Made by a program: the position numbers and the translations under genes
Part shown: positions 30,967-41,881 of the stretch, one piece after another
Numbering within the stretch: the first letter of the stretch is position 1
How the letters are laid out: each line of letters opens with the position of its first letter
DNA from: Methanobacterium sp. SMA-27
GTDB taxonomy: Archaea; Methanobacteriota; Methanobacteria; Methanobacteriales; Methanobacteriaceae
Length of the DNA stretch: 64,000 nt
Assembly (NCBI RefSeq): GCF_000744455.1
Contig: NZ_JQLY01000001.1
Coordinates: 2,200,501-2,264,500 of the forward strand
Reading direction: 5' to 3'
The notes under the pieces: generated by a model
Told to the model about the DNA's origin: nothing
What the model saw: only the letters and a program-made list of their open reading frames with translations
The model's database searches: none

Positions 30967-31285
30967 ATTATTACCCCTTTACAGTTTATCAAAACTTATA
31001 TATGTATTTTTTTTAAACTAACCAAATATCCTTCCTATTTTCAATATAAATTAATTTGAAGGATTCTAAATCATAGACCTGTATTTTATTCACATCTTAA
31101 ATATGAAAAATTATTGCACTTGATTTTTATATAGTGGTTTTTATAATAATATTGTATTAGATGTTATTTTAAAGTTACTAGTTGAACTAGTTGAAAAGAA
31201 GTATTAAAATATTAATATTAATTGAGTTTAAATCAAAATAAAAGAAATTATTTGTAATCAATTTTAAATAGTATAAGTGAGTGTT
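30967..31285. other. Divergent promoter region
   Basis: Some 319 bp between the coiled-coil pair (leftward) and map (rightward). AT-rich, no ORF seen. It holds an exact tandem 9-mer, ACTAGTTGA at 31177-31185 and 31186-31194, of unknown meaning. Confidence 0.5.
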
Positions 31286-32203
31286 ATGATGGAAATGTAT
31301 AAAAAACCAGGCCAAATCGTTTCAAAGGTCAGAAAAATGGCTGTTGATCATATCAAAGCTGATATGAAAATCATAGATCTTGTTGAATATGTTGAAAATA
31401 ATATAATTGAAATGGGAGGAATGCCCGCATTTCCATGTAATGTTTCTATAAATGAAGTAACTGCACATTATACATCACCTCCAGGGGATGATTCAACTAT
31501 TAAAAGAGGAGATTTAGTTAAAATTGATCTAGGTGCTCATGTAGATGGTTATATTGCAGATTCTGCAGTTAGTGTTCTTGTTGGTGCCGATGATTACACT
31601 GATCTTGATTCATCTGAACAGGATTTAAACTTGAAGATGATAGAAACAGCACAAAATGCTCTTGAAAGTGCTATTAATACTATAAAAGATGGTATTGAAA
31701 TTGGTAAGGTTGGAACTACTATTGAAGAAACTATTAATCAGAACAACCTGAATTCAGTTTCCAATTTAACAGGACATAGTATGGATCGCTGGATACTGCA
31801 TTCAGGTGTTTCTGTTCCGAATATTAAAGAAGATAATAAACATATAATCCAAGAAGGAGATGTTCTTGCAATAGAACCATTCGTAACTAATGGAATCGGT
31901 CGTGTGGGAGATATGAATGATACATATATCTTCAGATTCCTAAGAGATCGTCCAATGCGTATGGCTCAAGCAAGAAAACTTCTTAAAATAATTGAAATAA
32001 ATTACAGGACTCTTCCTTTTTCCCAAAGATGGTTAACAGAACATATAAACTCGAAACAACTTAATATGGCAATGAGACAACTTCTATCATCACGTGCAAT
32101 ATATCCATATCATGTTTTAAAGGAAAAAAGTAATGCAAGGGTTGCTCAAGCAGAACACACAGTAATTGTGGAGTCTGACGGATGTAAAATAATAACCGAA
32201 TAA
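31286..32203 (+). CDS. map: Type II methionine aminopeptidase
   Basis: Archaeal MAP of 305 aa. Metal ligands are visible in order: two Asp in [18 protein letters not shown] (near 78-93), His in LTGHSMDRW (near 163), Glu in AIEPFVTNG (near 197) and the last Glu in AQAEHTVIV (near 289). The roughly 60-residue insert before the final Glu marks type II. It removes initiator methionine from nascent proteins. The frame opens at GTG 31277, but ATG 31286 follows GTGA with usual spacing. It converges on frhB, with a shared hairpin between. Confidence 0.95.
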   Translation: MMEMYKKPGQIVSKVRKMAVDHIKADMKIIDLVEYVENNIIEMGGMPAFPCNVSINEVTAHYTSPPGDDSTIKRGDLVKIDLGAHVDGYIADSAVSVLVGADDYTDLDSSEQDLNLKMIETAQNALESAINTIKDGIEIGKVGTTIEETINQNNLNSVSNLTGHSMDRWILHSGVSVPNIKEDNKHIIQEGDVLAIEPFVTNGIGRVGDMNDTYIFRFLRDRPMRMAQARKLLKIIEINYRTLPFSQRWLTEHINSKQLNMAMRQLLSSRAIYPYHVLKEKSNARVAQAEHTVIVESDGCKIITE

Positions 32204-32278
32204 AATATTCTTAATTTTTTTATATTGATTTAAATTAAAATAAGAACTTAAATAAATTATTCTAAAAATAAAGACAGA

Positions 32279-32305
32279 AGTAAGGGGATTAAATCCCACT
32301 TTACT
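32279..32305. terminator. Hairpin between convergent map and frhB
   Basis: GGGATT-A-AATCCC within an outer AGTAA/TTACT pairing lies midway between the two stop codons, so it can act for both transcripts. Confidence 0.6.
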
Positions 32306-32327
32306 ATATTCTGTACAATTTCTTTTC

Positions 32328-33209
32328 TTAGACGTTTGCGAGTGGATCTTCCTTCTCGCTACTTCCTTTGTATGGAACTGGTAATCCCATTGCTTTTCGT
32401 CTGTCGATCTCCTTCATTGCTTTCTCTTTTTTCTGAGTTGAAAGCTTTGTGAGCATCTCTAGACCAAATTTGCCTTCATCAATAGCTTTGGTTTCAATAA
32501 CACCTGCATCGACTGCTGCTTTGAATATTGTTTCTCCAGCGTCTGTACGTGTGAATACTGTTGACCAACCATCTCCTGATCCAACTGAACCTGTAGCTAC
32601 GTCTGATAATTCAGAAACGTAGTCAAGGCAGACTTTACATCCACTCTGTTCGTAGCCGTGAGTTTCTTTGAGTGGAAGTGATAACACCTCATCTGCTGTA
32701 TGAATCCAGAATTTACCTTTTCCAATATCCATTTTCTCTACTAGCTCTGGGGAAACTCCCATTTTTGCCATTAATGTTTCAAGTGACGTAAATGGAAAAT
32801 TCTCCATACAGAATATACCTGTTAATAGAGCAATCTTATCTGCAAGGAATCTCACACCGAATGGATATGACTGCATTTTCCTTATACCCATAGTCTGGCA
32901 CGGAATTGCGACAGTACCAACTTTCTCAAGTCCATACTGCCTTACTGCTTTTTTAAGCATCCAAACGTTCGGTGAGAATGTGTACTTGGTTCCTGCAGCA
33001 GCTAGTATCTCATCAGAATTCATTGCAACCATTGGTTCTGGTTTCCAGAATTCCTTTCCAGGTCCTGCAACAACAGCTCCATCTATAATTTTCTCATCAA
33101 GGGCGTAGCAGAAGAGAGCAGAAACAATTCCTCCGTCCTGTGCGATCTTCTGGATATTTTTGTCAGTTGATCTTGCAGTAACAACTTCTTTGTATGTTCC
33201 TAATACCAT
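32328..33209 (-). CDS. frhB: F420-reducing hydrogenase, beta subunit
   Basis: The 293-aa flavoprotein that reduces coenzyme F420 at the end of the hydrogenase electron path. It shows the FrhB/FdhB family pattern: an early [21 protein letters not shown], a cysteine-containing [18 protein letters not shown], and [15 protein letters not shown] for the Fe-S cluster. FAD and a 4Fe-4S cluster are known in the family. It is last in frhADGB, 12 nt after frhG, with GGAGGACGAG ahead of its ATG. Confidence 0.97.
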   Translation of the reverse strand: MVLGTYKEVVTARSTDKNIQKIAQDGGIVSALFCYALDEKIIDGAVVAGPGKEFWKPEPMVAMNSDEILAAAGTKYTFSPNVWMLKKAVRQYGLEKVGTVAIPCQTMGIRKMQSYPFGVRFLADKIALLTGIFCMENFPFTSLETLMAKMGVSPELVEKMDIGKGKFWIHTADEVLSLPLKETHGYEQSGCKVCLDYVSELSDVATGSVGSGDGWSTVFTRTDAGETIFKAAVDAGVIETKAIDEGKFGLEMLTKLSTQKKEKAMKEIDRRKAMGLPVPYKGSSEKEDPLANV

Positions 33210-33221
33210 TTTCTCGTCCTC

Positions 33222-34010
<789 letters not shown>

Positions 34011-34013
34011 GGG

Positions 34014-34484
34014 CTAAACCTCTATTTCTTTTAAAATTATTTCAATGGCCTTGGGAATTGCATCTTCCACACATTCTGTTAAACCCAACTCAATGTCGGG
34101 GGCAGAGATTGATTCTGGCTGGACACCAACTACCATTACTTCGCAGACCTTGCTCAGATCATGCAAAGGCTGATTAACTGGCCATGAATGCATATTTTCA
34201 TATGCTCCCTTGGGTAGTTCATCAACACTAAACACTCTGATGGTTCCTGGTTCTGCACCGAAATCTACAATGTCCACAACTATCATCTTCTTCCATGTTT
34301 CATGGGGAAGTGAGAATACAAAGTGTGGGCCACCTGTTCCGGCATCTAATGTCATTGTATTATCTGGTAGTGGTTTTTCCTTTGATAACTCGTCTAGAGC
34401 ATCAATAACTGCTGGTCCAAATCCATCGTCTTTGAACAAGATGTTTCCACAGCCGACAATTAATATCTCTGCATCGTATGGCAT
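34014..34484 (-). CDS. frhD: Hydrogenase maturation endopeptidase
   Basis: A 156-aa HycI/HoxW-type protease. It begins with the family signature [19 protein letters not shown] and has a second metal-binding acidic residue in [10 protein letters not shown]. Such enzymes remove the C-terminal tail of the large subunit after nickel insertion. The substrate is the FrhA precursor, whose tail after DPCLSCATH is about 19 residues. It lies between frhA and frhG, as in other Methanobacteriales. Confidence 0.95.
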   Translation of the reverse strand: MPYDAEILIVGCGNILFKDDGFGPAVIDALDELSKEKPLPDNTMTLDAGTGGPHFVFSLPHETWKKMIVVDIVDFGAEPGTIRVFSVDELPKGAYENMHSWPVNQPLHDLSKVCEVMVVGVQPESISAPDIELGLTECVEDAIPKAIEIILKEIEV

Positions 34485-34495
34485 GTTAATTCCCT

Positions 34496-35713
34496 TTAAA
34501 TCCTGACCATTTCGTTTTTAAGGACACTCCTGTCATCATCGTCAACTACAATCACATGGGTTGCGCATGATAAACAAGGGTCGTATGCTCGTATTACATG
34601 AGGTCCGAAATCATGGTGGAATCCTTCGGTTGCTGGTCCCATGGTTGGAATGTTCCAGGTTGTTGGGACTAGGCAGCTGTAGAACTGGGTTTTTCCATCT
34701 GCGATCTGGGCCATGTGTACATCCATTCCCCTTGGACCTTCGATTGCACCGATACCAAGCTTGTTAGTACCAGTTACATCGTAGTCTGCCATTACAGGAG
34801 CTGATGTGTCCAATTCACCAAGAATAGCTACAATTTTGGACATATTGGTTTTCATTTCAATTGCCCTTGCAACGTGCTGAGCAACAACACCCTCACCAGA
34901 GTAGCCTCCGAAGACTGCTGCTCTAGCTCTAGGACCTACTTCTACGCTTCTACCATCGTAGAGAGGTATGGTTGAGCATGCTCTTTTACCTACTTCAGGG
35001 TCATCGTACCATGTCTCGGGCATGATTTCTGTGAACCTCTCAAGATCGAATTTGGTTCTGTCACCGTAAGTATGGTGTGTGGCTAAAGTTGGTGCGTTTG
35101 TAACACCTAAACCTGCTGGGAGGTCTTTATCTGCAACTAAACCTACAATAAGGTCAATGTGTGCATCAACTTTTGGTATAAGTGCTTTTGTACGGGAGTA
35201 TAACCTTTTCCTTGCAAGTTCACTTATGTTGCTTGCCATTCCACCGATTCTAACATCTGATGGGTGTATACCTTCTCCGGCAACCATATCAACTACGTAC
35301 TGTACAGTTTTCCTTATCTCGGAAACAGAGTTTATGGCTGTTGCCATTAGGTTTTCAGGTACGAAGTCAGCTGCTATCAAGAAGTGGTGTATTGCATGGC
35401 TGTTTACTGTGTGAGCTGCTAATGTTAGCTCTCTTAACTGCCTAGCTGCTTTTGGTATCTCAATACCTAAAGAGTCGTCTATAGCTTCTACTGATGCTAG
35501 AGTGTGAGGTATAGGACAGACACCACAGATTCTCTGTACTATTACAGGTGCTGTTTCTGGAACTTTGCCTGTTACTATTTTCTCAAGACCTCTAACAGGA
35601 GTAATACTAAAGTATCGCCCCTTAGTTACGATTCCTTCATCATCGACATCCATGACTAATTCTGCATGTCCTTCCTGTCGTGACGTTGGCGATATAACTA
35701 TTTTTTCGCTCAA
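34496..35713 (-). CDS. frhA: F420-reducing hydrogenase, alpha (large, NiFe) subunit
   Basis: Large subunit of 405 aa with both nickel-ligand motifs: [10 protein letters not shown] near residue 60 and DPCLSCATH near 380 (all Cys, no selenocysteine), followed by a short tail for FrhD to cut. It oxidises H2 and feeds F420 for methanogenesis. The frame is open to GTG 35722, but GAGGTG is spaced six bases before TTG 35713, giving [15 protein letters not shown] and the family's usual length. It is the first gene of frhADGB. Confidence 0.97.
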   Translation of the reverse strand: MSEKIVISPTSRQEGHAELVMDVDDEGIVTKGRYFSITPVRGLEKIVTGKVPETAPVIVQRICGVCPIPHTLASVEAIDDSLGIEIPKAARQLRELTLAAHTVNSHAIHHFLIAADFVPENLMATAINSVSEIRKTVQYVVDMVAGEGIHPSDVRIGGMASNISELARKRLYSRTKALIPKVDAHIDLIVGLVADKDLPAGLGVTNAPTLATHHTYGDRTKFDLERFTEIMPETWYDDPEVGKRACSTIPLYDGRSVEVGPRARAAVFGGYSGEGVVAQHVARAIEMKTNMSKIVAILGELDTSAPVMADYDVTGTNKLGIGAIEGPRGMDVHMAQIADGKTQFYSCLVPTTWNIPTMGPATEGFHHDFGPHVIRAYDPCLSCATHVIVVDDDDRSVLKNEMVRI

Positions 35714-35765
35714 ATGTATCACCTCTTGTTTTTATATAATCTTTTGAACATCAATATTTCTCTTG

Positions 35766-35824
35766 ATTATATATTATATTATAACCTTTTCTTTGAAGGA
35801 TAAAGTGCAAAATTTATATATAAT
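35766..35824 (-). promoter_or_regulatory. Candidate frh promoter elements
   Basis: Two TATA-like tracts lie upstream of frhA: ATTATATATTATATTATAA (35767-35785) and TTTATATATAAT (35813-35824), giving leaders of about 30 or 80 nt. I cannot choose between them from sequence. A third, closer tract (near 35740) is too near the start codon. Confidence 0.45.
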
Positions 35825-36062
35825 GAGGAACTAAACTATGATTTCCTTATTGAACTTAAGAAATAAATATAGGTGTCCAATTAGTAAGAATTATGCATAT
35901 TATATTATTAGTCTACTATTCTGTCTCTATTTAATATTAAAAAAGGATAATTATAAATCCAAACATGAGGATATAAAATATATTAGTATTTATGAGATAC
36001 TAATCTTAATATGAGATATTAAAAATATTACTAAAACCAATAATTTACAAAGAGTTGAGCCA

Positions 36063-36494
36063 ATGATTGACAAGAAAATATTAATATCCATTGTAATTGT
36101 ACTTTTAATAGGCGTTGCAGCTGCGAGTTATCAGATTACAACTAAAACTCCGGGAATATGGCAACCTAGTGTCTCTCAGGCTCAAACAGCAGCAGATCAT
36201 GGATCTTCAGGAGCTTCCTCATCAGCAGCACAGACACAGACAGGATCACAATCTCCATCAACAACCTCGTCCGGACAAAGTGGGACTGAAGGAGTGGATG
36301 TGAAAGTAACCCCATCAGACGCTCAGACAATTGCTCAAAATCATAATTTGGAAGCCAACACTATAACCGGCACACCAAAGCTCATAACTTTGGATGGAAA
36401 ACAATTATATTATGTTCCAATTTTTGATAAAAATAATAATCAAATTGGAGAGATATATGTAAATGCTCAAACAGGTAAAACTAGTTTGGAATAA
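36063..36494 (+). CDS. Secreted or anchored PepSY-like protein
   Basis: The 143-aa product has an N-terminal hydrophobic segment (residues 6-24), a Ser/Gln/Thr-rich linker (about 35-80) that would be disordered or glycosylated, and a C-terminal domain resembling PepSY: VTPSDAQTIAQNH, then LYYVPIFDKNNNQIGEIYVNAQTG. PepSY domains often act as extracellular inhibitors or sensors. Role unknown. A TATAAAAT at 35973-35980 could serve as promoter. The next gene, a PAC2 protein, starts 34 nt downstream. Confidence 0.75.
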   Translation: MIDKKILISIVIVLLIGVAAASYQITTKTPGIWQPSVSQAQTAADHGSSGASSSAAQTQTGSQSPSTTSSGQSGTEGVDVKVTPSDAQTIAQNHNLEANTITGTPKLITLDGKQLYYVPIFDKNNNQIGEIYVNAQTGKTSLE

Positions 36495-36528
36495 TTAAAA
36501 TATATTTTAATATGTTGGAGGTACCATA

Positions 36529-37254
36529 ATGGTTAAGATGGTTGAGACAGAAGTAGAGTGTTGTAAAATAGTATCAGAAGATGTTAAAGATGCAATAGTT
36601 CTAGAAGGATCACCAGAATTAGGCCTTATTGGTAATATACTTGGATGGTTACTTGTTGAAGAACTTAAAATGAAGCAGATTGGATATATAGATTCTAAAG
36701 AATTTCCTCCGCTTGCGGTTTTATACAAAGGTATCGCAATTCATCCATTTAGAGTATACAGTACAGATGGAATTGTATTGTTCCTATCAGATTTCATAAT
36801 ACCGCCAAATGTTTCATATGACATGTCCAATGCAATAGTGGATTGGATGGAGAGAAACAACAGTAAAGGACTTATCACATTTAACAGTATGGTAGTAATG
36901 GAAAAAACTGGCTCTGTTGCAGGAGCAGCTAACTCAGAAGAAGCTCTTAAAAAATTAGGCGAACTTGATCTTCCGATTTTACCATTTGGAAATGTTAATG
37001 GACTTTCAGGCTCGTTATTAACAAAAACAGCAATAAAAAACATACCTGCCTCATGTCTGTTTGCAGAGGTTTTGAATCAATACCCAGATCCAAGGGCTGC
37101 AGCCAGTTTAGTGAATGTTTTAAATAAGATGTTGAATATAGATGTGAATGCACAACCATTATTAAAAGAAGCAGATGAGATAGAAGAAAGACTCAAAGAA
37201 TTAGCAAAACGCGTTCAAAGTGAAAATGAGCCTGAATCTCCTATATACAGTTAA
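36529..37254 (+). CDS. PAC2-family protein (proteasome assembly chaperone-like)
   Basis: A 241-aa PAC2-fold protein: [23 protein letters not shown] at the start, a PPLAVLYKG stretch and [16 protein letters not shown] in the second half, ending in a coiled segment ([16 protein letters not shown]). Archaeal PAC2/PbaB-type proteins resemble eukaryotic proteasome assembly chaperones, though activity of this subgroup is uncertain. GGAGGT precedes the ATG. A second, diverged PAC2 gene lies at 40929-41702. Confidence 0.85.
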   Translation: MVKMVETEVECCKIVSEDVKDAIVLEGSPELGLIGNILGWLLVEELKMKQIGYIDSKEFPPLAVLYKGIAIHPFRVYSTDGIVLFLSDFIIPPNVSYDMSNAIVDWMERNNSKGLITFNSMVVMEKTGSVAGAANSEEALKKLGELDLPILPFGNVNGLSGSLLTKTAIKNIPASCLFAEVLNQYPDPRAAASLVNVLNKMLNIDVNAQPLLKEADEIEERLKELAKRVQSENEPESPIYS

Positions 37255-37262
37255 TTTAAAAT

Positions 37263-37337
<75 letters not shown>

Positions 37338-37463
37338 AATTACTTCTTTTAGAAGTATTGTAGAATATTAAAATACATGATAAGATACTGTAAAAAAAAT
37401 TAAGAATATTGTAAATACACCTAAATTCTATTAATAAATATTATTCTTGAATTCAAATCCAAT

Positions 37464-37538
37464 GGGCCCGTAGCCTAGTCAGGATAGGGCATCAGACTCC
37501 TAATCTGAAGGTCCGGGGTTCAAATCCCCGCGGGTCCG
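37464..37538 (+). tRNA. tRNA-Arg (CCT)
   Basis: Acceptor GGGCCCG pairs with CGGGTCC, discriminator G at 37538. Loop CTCCTAA gives anticodon CCT. Body sequence is very similar to the tRNA-Arg(TCT) 127 nt upstream, so the two look like a duplicated pair. Confidence 0.95.
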
Positions 37539-37616
37539 TTCATAATTACTGATTTTTTATTTTCCTTAAAAAATAGTTATTCTATGAAATCATCCTAAAA
37601 AAAAGAAAAAAAAATA

Positions 37617-38018
37617 TTATTTTGATTCAACTATTTCTTGTTCGGGATATCTTTTTTCTGATTCTAATTTAATTACAGATCCAAGTATTCCTCCTACTAA
37701 TGCAATTATTATTCCTAAAATCAGATAGGTTAATAGACTAAATACCAAAAGTCCTAACACTGAACTGTATCCTGCAATGTAGTACATTATCAACAGTATA
37801 ATGGTCAAAATAACTCCACCGATAACTCCAAAAATTCCACCGTTAATTGCACCTACCTTGATATCTCCACCAACCATAAAACCAACAGCTATTCCTGCCA
37901 GTAAAAGGTCAATCAATGATATATTTAAGCCAGATAGAATATTTGATACAATGTATAATGCTATTACCGTAATTATGCCAATTATTATTGGCCTCCATTT
38001 AATTACATCTTTATTAAT
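37617..38018 (-). CDS. Small glycine-rich membrane protein (DUF5518-like), probable AUU start
   Basis: Four hydrophobic segments with GG-rich turns (VGFMVGGDIKVGAINGG). It is a paralogue of the protein at 62401-62739: KWRPIIIGIITVIAL aligns with RWNTVIIGVVIAIIL and VGFMVGGD with VGYMIGGD. The first conventional start, TTG 37916, falls inside this alignment and has no Shine-Dalgarno, and no ATG, GTG or TTG exists between it and the stop at 38037-38039. GGAG at 38030-38027 is spaced 8 nt from ATT 38018-38016, giving INKDVIKWRP as the N-terminus (133 aa). Function unknown. Confidence 0.75.
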   Translation of the reverse strand: MNKDVIKWRPIIIGIITVIALYIVSNILSGLNISLIDLLLAGIAVGFMVGGDIKVGAINGGIFGVIGGVILTIILLIMYYIAGYSSVLGLLVFSLLTYLILGIIIALVGGILGSVIKLESEKRYPEQEIVESK

Positions 38019-38218
38019 TTTATCATCTCCTAATCTTTACATTTAATAGCTCAAACCGTATCTTAAAGTTTGTCCAGATTTACACCCAAATTAAACCTCC
38101 GCTGAATTTAATAAAATACGCCCTAATTCCTTTTAGAAAATATTAGAAAAAATCAAAACAATTAAAGATAATACTAAAAATTGATTAAATTTTATTAAAT
38201 TATGGAGAATATTTGAAT

Positions 38219-38988
38219 ATGAAACAAAATTTGAAAGGCGTATCTAAAACATTGTTGATCCCTCTTTGGGCCAGGGCTTTTGAGACAAAACAACCCAATC
38301 CTATTATTAAAGATGAAAAAGCTGTTGAAATAATGAAAATATAGAATATGATTTCTTAAAATTTGATGAAAGAAAAATGCCCCAAGTTAAGTATAGCAAT
38401 AAAGACTGAAATCTTAGATAATGCAACAAAGGTTTTCATAAAAAAATCATACTCAAGCGGTTATTATAAACATAGGCTGCGGCCTTGACACACGATTTTC
38501 AAGATTGGACAATGGCAAAATCACTAGTATGATCTTGACCACCCACAGCAATCCATGTTCGAACAATTTTTTGATTAAACAGACAAATACAAAATGATAG
38601 CCAATCTGTTTTCGATTACTTCATGGATAGATGATATTAAACCAATCAATCCGTTTTAATAATAGCAGAAGGAATAGTTATGTATTTTACTAAACATGAA
38701 GTGACAGGATTGTTAAATAAATTGGTTGAATCTTTTCACAATGCAGAAATGATACTTGAAACAATACCTGCTTCATTGGTTAAACAAAGTGAAAATCAGA
38801 ATCTCATCAAAAAACAATATTATATAGAAGCTCAATTCCATTGGGGGATAAAAAACGGAAAAAATTTAGAAAAAATAAATGATAAAATTAATTATCTTGA
38901 AGATTGGCATTATTTTGATTATCATAAAGATAGATGGAAATCTATAAGCTGGTTTTCTTTAATTCCACTATTTAAACAGATTCGGTAA
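38219..38988 (+). pseudogene. Decayed class I methyltransferase of the leucine carboxyl methyltransferase/TcmP-like family
   Basis: The N-terminal part, MKQNLKGVSKTLLIPLWARA, runs to an in-frame stop at 38342-38344. Recognisable pieces then continue in shifting frames: IEYDFLKFDE, a SAM-binding IGCGLDTRF (near 38470-38495), FDYFMDR, and AEGIVMYFTKHEV, with the intact tail at 38680-38988 (WHYFDYHKDRWKSISWFS). Order and spacing match one gene of about 255 codons broken by several stops and frameshifts. The 102-codon open tail alone lacks the SAM site and is unlikely to be functional. Confidence 0.82.
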
Positions 38989-39071
38989 TCGGATCGTACA
39001 TTTGAGATTTTATTGATAGAACTAGAATAATTCATTTTTCAAATTAAAATAAAAAAAACAGATAAAGTCCA

Positions 39072-39191
39072 TTAATCTTTTGGACTTATATTATTAACTC
39101 TGAGAAGATTTCTTCCCAAAACCTGCATCATCAGAGTTACAACTATGAATCCACCTATAAAAATTCCAAAAATTATTGTAGCACTACTCAT
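39072..39191 (-). CDS. 39-residue single-span membrane protein
   Basis: A short ORF starting at ATG 39191 with GGAAG seven bases upstream. It encodes MSSATIIFGIFIGGFIVVTL followed by a basic tail MMQVLGRNLLRVNNISPKD, a single membrane helix with cytoplasmic positive charge. Good translation signals argue that it is real; the function is unknown. Confidence 0.55.
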   Translation of the reverse strand: MSSATIIFGIFIGGFIVVTLMMQVLGRNLLRVNNISPKD

Positions 39192-39290
39192 GAATATACT
39201 TCCTAATTTTTTAATATGAATGATTCGTTTTTACTGTTAATATATCTTTTTAAAAATTCCACATAATGATACTTTTCATAGATTATATCA

Positions 39291-39494
39291 TTAATCTTCT
39301 AAATGTGTTTGAGCACTTTTCACCAGTTTTATCAAAGCATTGATCTCATCGGTTAAATCTTCAAAATCATTAGCAGTGATTAAAACAACTACTTGATTTT
39401 CCTCGAACATATCTGCATCTTGGGGTATGACAACCATTCTACCATCTGAGTCCTTAACCTTTGAACATATACCTATACTTGACTTAAGATCCAT
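39291..39494 (-). CDS. Small conserved-looking hypothetical protein
   Basis: A 67-aa acidic protein, MDLKSSIGICSKVKDSDGRM then VVIPQDADMFEENQVVVLI and a helical C-terminus (LTDEINALIKLVKSAQTHLED). The first half looks like a small beta barrel such as AbrB or an archaeal toxin-antitoxin-like fold, but I cannot name a family. A good AAGGGGT-type Shine-Dalgarno precedes the ATG. It is upstream of the EndoQ-like gene on the same strand, about 80 bp away on its 3' side. Confidence 0.55.
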   Translation of the reverse strand: MDLKSSIGICSKVKDSDGRMVVIPQDADMFEENQVVVLITANDFEDLTDEINALIKLVKSAQTHLED

Positions 39495-39577
39495 TTATCC
39501 ACCCCTTGAAATTATCTTTAAATTTCCAGATATAAATTGATTTTGTTAAACTTGAATTCGCTGAAACATATTATTAA

Positions 39578-40783
39578 TCACATGAACAAATTAAGGGTGC
39601 TGTTTTGACTTTCCGCAGGGAGTATAATTTCACCATACTCTCCACCTCCACCAGATTTTATTTGTAATGTTTTGTTTCTAAACGCCTTTATAACATCTGC
39701 AACTTTAGGATCTATAATTTTTAGGTCTTTCATTGGCGCGTGTATAAGTGCAGTAATTTCGTTATTGAATTTCGTTACCATTTCTTTCCATATTTTCTGT
39801 ACAAAAACTGTTGTAACACCTTTGCCATGAGTGATACTTATGATCTCTGCTAATGGAAGTATGTGTATATAAGGTGGCCTATGCATAGGGTGGTGTGGTT
39901 TTTTCCACTTTGAAAGCTCATGTATCCTATAATCAACACCTTTCTTTATTTTACCCCCACATGGACATCTCATCTTCATTTCTATTGCATCTTCAATTGA
40001 GTATTGTGTGTAACACTTTGAACATGCTGTAAGATGGTACTTTCCAAGTCTTGGATCGAATCCATAGTTAGCCTTGATATTCTTATTTAAAATTGCATCC
40101 CTAACCCCTTCAAATGTTAACTTACTAATTTCAAGCTCATTAAACTCTCTTCCAAGACGATGTGGCCATGGAGAATGTGCATCCGAATTGGTTAAAAAAG
40201 GGATGTTCTGTAACTCTTCAATTGTGTCTGCCATTTCAGAATCTGCAGACAGACCTAATTCAAGAAAATCGGGCATTTTACCATAGCAATCTTTGATACT
40301 ATCATATTCCTTGTAAATACTGGTCCAAGGTGTGAATGCATGAGCCGGGCCTATTATACATCCATATTCATGTGCTATTTCCATTATTTCTTTTCCATTC
40401 ATTCTTACTCTGGGCCTACCATCAGCTTCCATATTCCCCTTCATTTTGCTTCTTATAATCTTCGCAGATTCAATTGATGGGAAAATTATAAGATGGTGAA
40501 CCCTTTTGATATCTTCTACTTCTGTTGTTAAAATGAATTTGGATTCATTATTTTCTGATGACTCTTGATCCCTAACACTATCCTTTAAAGAAAATATTCC
40601 ATCTGATGATTCTTCTGTGGTTTCTTCCACCAATGCCATCCATTTTTGGTGAAGTGCATCACCAGTCGCAACCAGATCCAGTCCTTTAAGCTTTGCTTGA
40701 GGAGCCATAACAGAAGGAATCATGTTTTTAGAAGTTGCTATAGAATAACGGCCATGTATGTGTAGATCTGCATTTATAATCAT
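39578..40783 (-). CDS. PHP-domain nuclease of the endonuclease Q family (TIGR00375)
   Basis: A 401-aa protein. The PHP metal site opens with [15 protein letters not shown] (residues 4-18) and continues with ATGDALH near 40, GPAHAFTPW near 138 and [13 protein letters not shown] near 193. A zinc module follows (CSKCYTQY ... [10 protein letters not shown], about 255-290). In Thermococcales this family (EndoQ) cuts 5' of deaminated bases in DNA, so DNA repair is likely. GGGGT precedes the ATG. It is monocistronic or follows the PAC2 gene at 145 bp. Confidence 0.85.
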   Translation of the reverse strand: MIINADLHIHGRYSIATSKNMIPSVMAPQAKLKGLDLVATGDALHQKWMALVEETTEESSDGIFSLKDSVRDQESSENNESKFILTTEVEDIKRVHHLIIFPSIESAKIIRSKMKGNMEADGRPRVRMNGKEIMEIAHEYGCIIGPAHAFTPWTSIYKEYDSIKDCYGKMPDFLELGLSADSEMADTIEELQNIPFLTNSDAHSPWPHRLGREFNELEISKLTFEGVRDAILNKNIKANYGFDPRLGKYHLTACSKCYTQYSIEDAIEMKMRCPCGGKIKKGVDYRIHELSKWKKPHHPMHRPPYIHILPLAEIISITHGKGVTTVFVQKIWKEMVTKFNNEITALIHAPMKDLKIIDPKVADVIKAFRNKTLQIKSGGGGEYGEIILPAESQNSTLNLFM

Positions 40784-40928
40784 ATTGATACCCCTTTAAA
40801 TTTCAAATATATACATTATATATTTTGATATTTCATTCAGAACTATTATAATGATTTGATGTTACAAGGTATTAATAAAATTAATGAAATTAAAATAAGA
40901 AATAATAAAAAAAAGTATTTAAAATGGT

Positions 40929-41702
40929 TTATCCTATATAACGAAGATCTTCTTCGCCTTGGATAATGTTCATGCGGTCGCTCATTTCTTTTTCCATCTG
41001 TTGAGCTTTGGATATCATTTTACGGGTTTCTTCAGCTCTTTCCTCAAGTTTTGCAATATCAAGTTCAACTTTGAGTATTTTTTGAAGAATGGTAAGTACT
41101 GCCTTTGATGCTTCTGCATCAATGAAGTAACCAGGTGTTTCACCCATTAAACATACACCCATCATATCATTTGACATACCTAAACCCAATATAAGACCAG
41201 AAGCACCGATAATTCCCCCGTCTGCAGTTCTTAAGGTGACATCGTGACCTTTTAGCATCTCAGCAAGCTCCACTGTGGTTGCAGCGCCAAAAACTTTTGG
41301 TTTATCTACTGGCTGTCCTGTTCCAAGACCTCCAAGTGTGTATATCTGTTTGACACCATGTTTTCCTACAAAGTCAATGATTGCACTACAAATCTCGTAC
41401 TGACCTTCTGGACTTAATCCCTGAGTATTCCCAACAAGAATTATGTAATCTCTATTATCTTCACCATGAGATTTAAGATAGTAAAATTCATTTTTCATAG
41501 GTTCAATAATTCCGTTTTCATCCACAAAAACTTGTGGTGGAAAGGCAGGTGAGTAAAGTTCAGCAAATTTTACTGCATTTAACTCGTGGATCATGTGCTC
41601 TGCAACCAGTTTTCCAACATGACCTATACCTGGAAGAGCCTCTATGAATATGGGTTCATTAAGATCTACATTTTCTATGGTTTTAATAAAAGTTTCCTTC
41701 AT
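40929..41702 (-). CDS. PAC2-family protein (proteasome assembly chaperone-like)
   Basis: A 257-aa PAC2 protein: [30 protein letters not shown], a [20 protein letters not shown] loop, [23 protein letters not shown] and a C-terminal coiled coil ([20 protein letters not shown]). It ends a long information-processing run, overlapping nop10 by four bases, an order widely kept in euryarchaea. Neighbourhood therefore links it to translation or RNP assembly rather than only to the proteasome. Confidence 0.9.
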   Translation of the reverse strand: MKETFIKTIENVDLNEPIFIEALPGIGHVGKLVAEHMIHELNAVKFAELYSPAFPPQVFVDENGIIEPMKNEFYYLKSHGEDNRDYIILVGNTQGLSPEGQYEICSAIIDFVGKHGVKQIYTLGGLGTGQPVDKPKVFGAATTVELAEMLKGHDVTLRTADGGIIGASGLILGLGMSNDMMGVCLMGETPGYFIDAEASKAVLTILQKILKVELDIAKLEERAEETRKMISKAQQMEKEMSDRMNIIQGEEDLRYIG

Positions 41703-41881
41703 CCAACCAACTCCTTTTCGCTCTTCAAGAGCTGTTTTTTAAGAATACGTCTATATTTACCGTATTTATCTTCAGGAGAGTATTTTGGAGGGTAGATGAC
41801 CCCTACCTCCCCCTTGCAGGGGCAATTGTCATTAAGAGTGTATTCTCCACAAGACTTACACTTTTTCATTTTAAGCTTCAT
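41699..41881 (-). CDS. nop10: H/ACA RNP protein Nop10
   Basis: A 60-residue protein with a zinc-ribbon-like N-terminus ([16 protein letters not shown]) and a helical C-terminus ([18 protein letters not shown]) that binds Cbf5. It is part of the pseudouridylation and telomerase-like H/ACA core. It overlaps the aIF2-alpha stop (ATGA) and the PAC2 start. Cysteines are three plus CPC, close to the archaeal C4 pattern. GTGA six bases upstream supports ATG 41881. Confidence 0.93.
   Translation of the reverse strand: MKLKMKKCKSCGEYTLNDNCPCKGEVGVIYPPKYSPEDKYGKYRRILKKQLLKSEKELVG

Noticed and set aside
35733..35745. TATATAA tract just before frhA as its promoter
   Set aside because: It lies only about 20 nt before the start codon and ahead of the Shine-Dalgarno, too close for a leader that contains that site.
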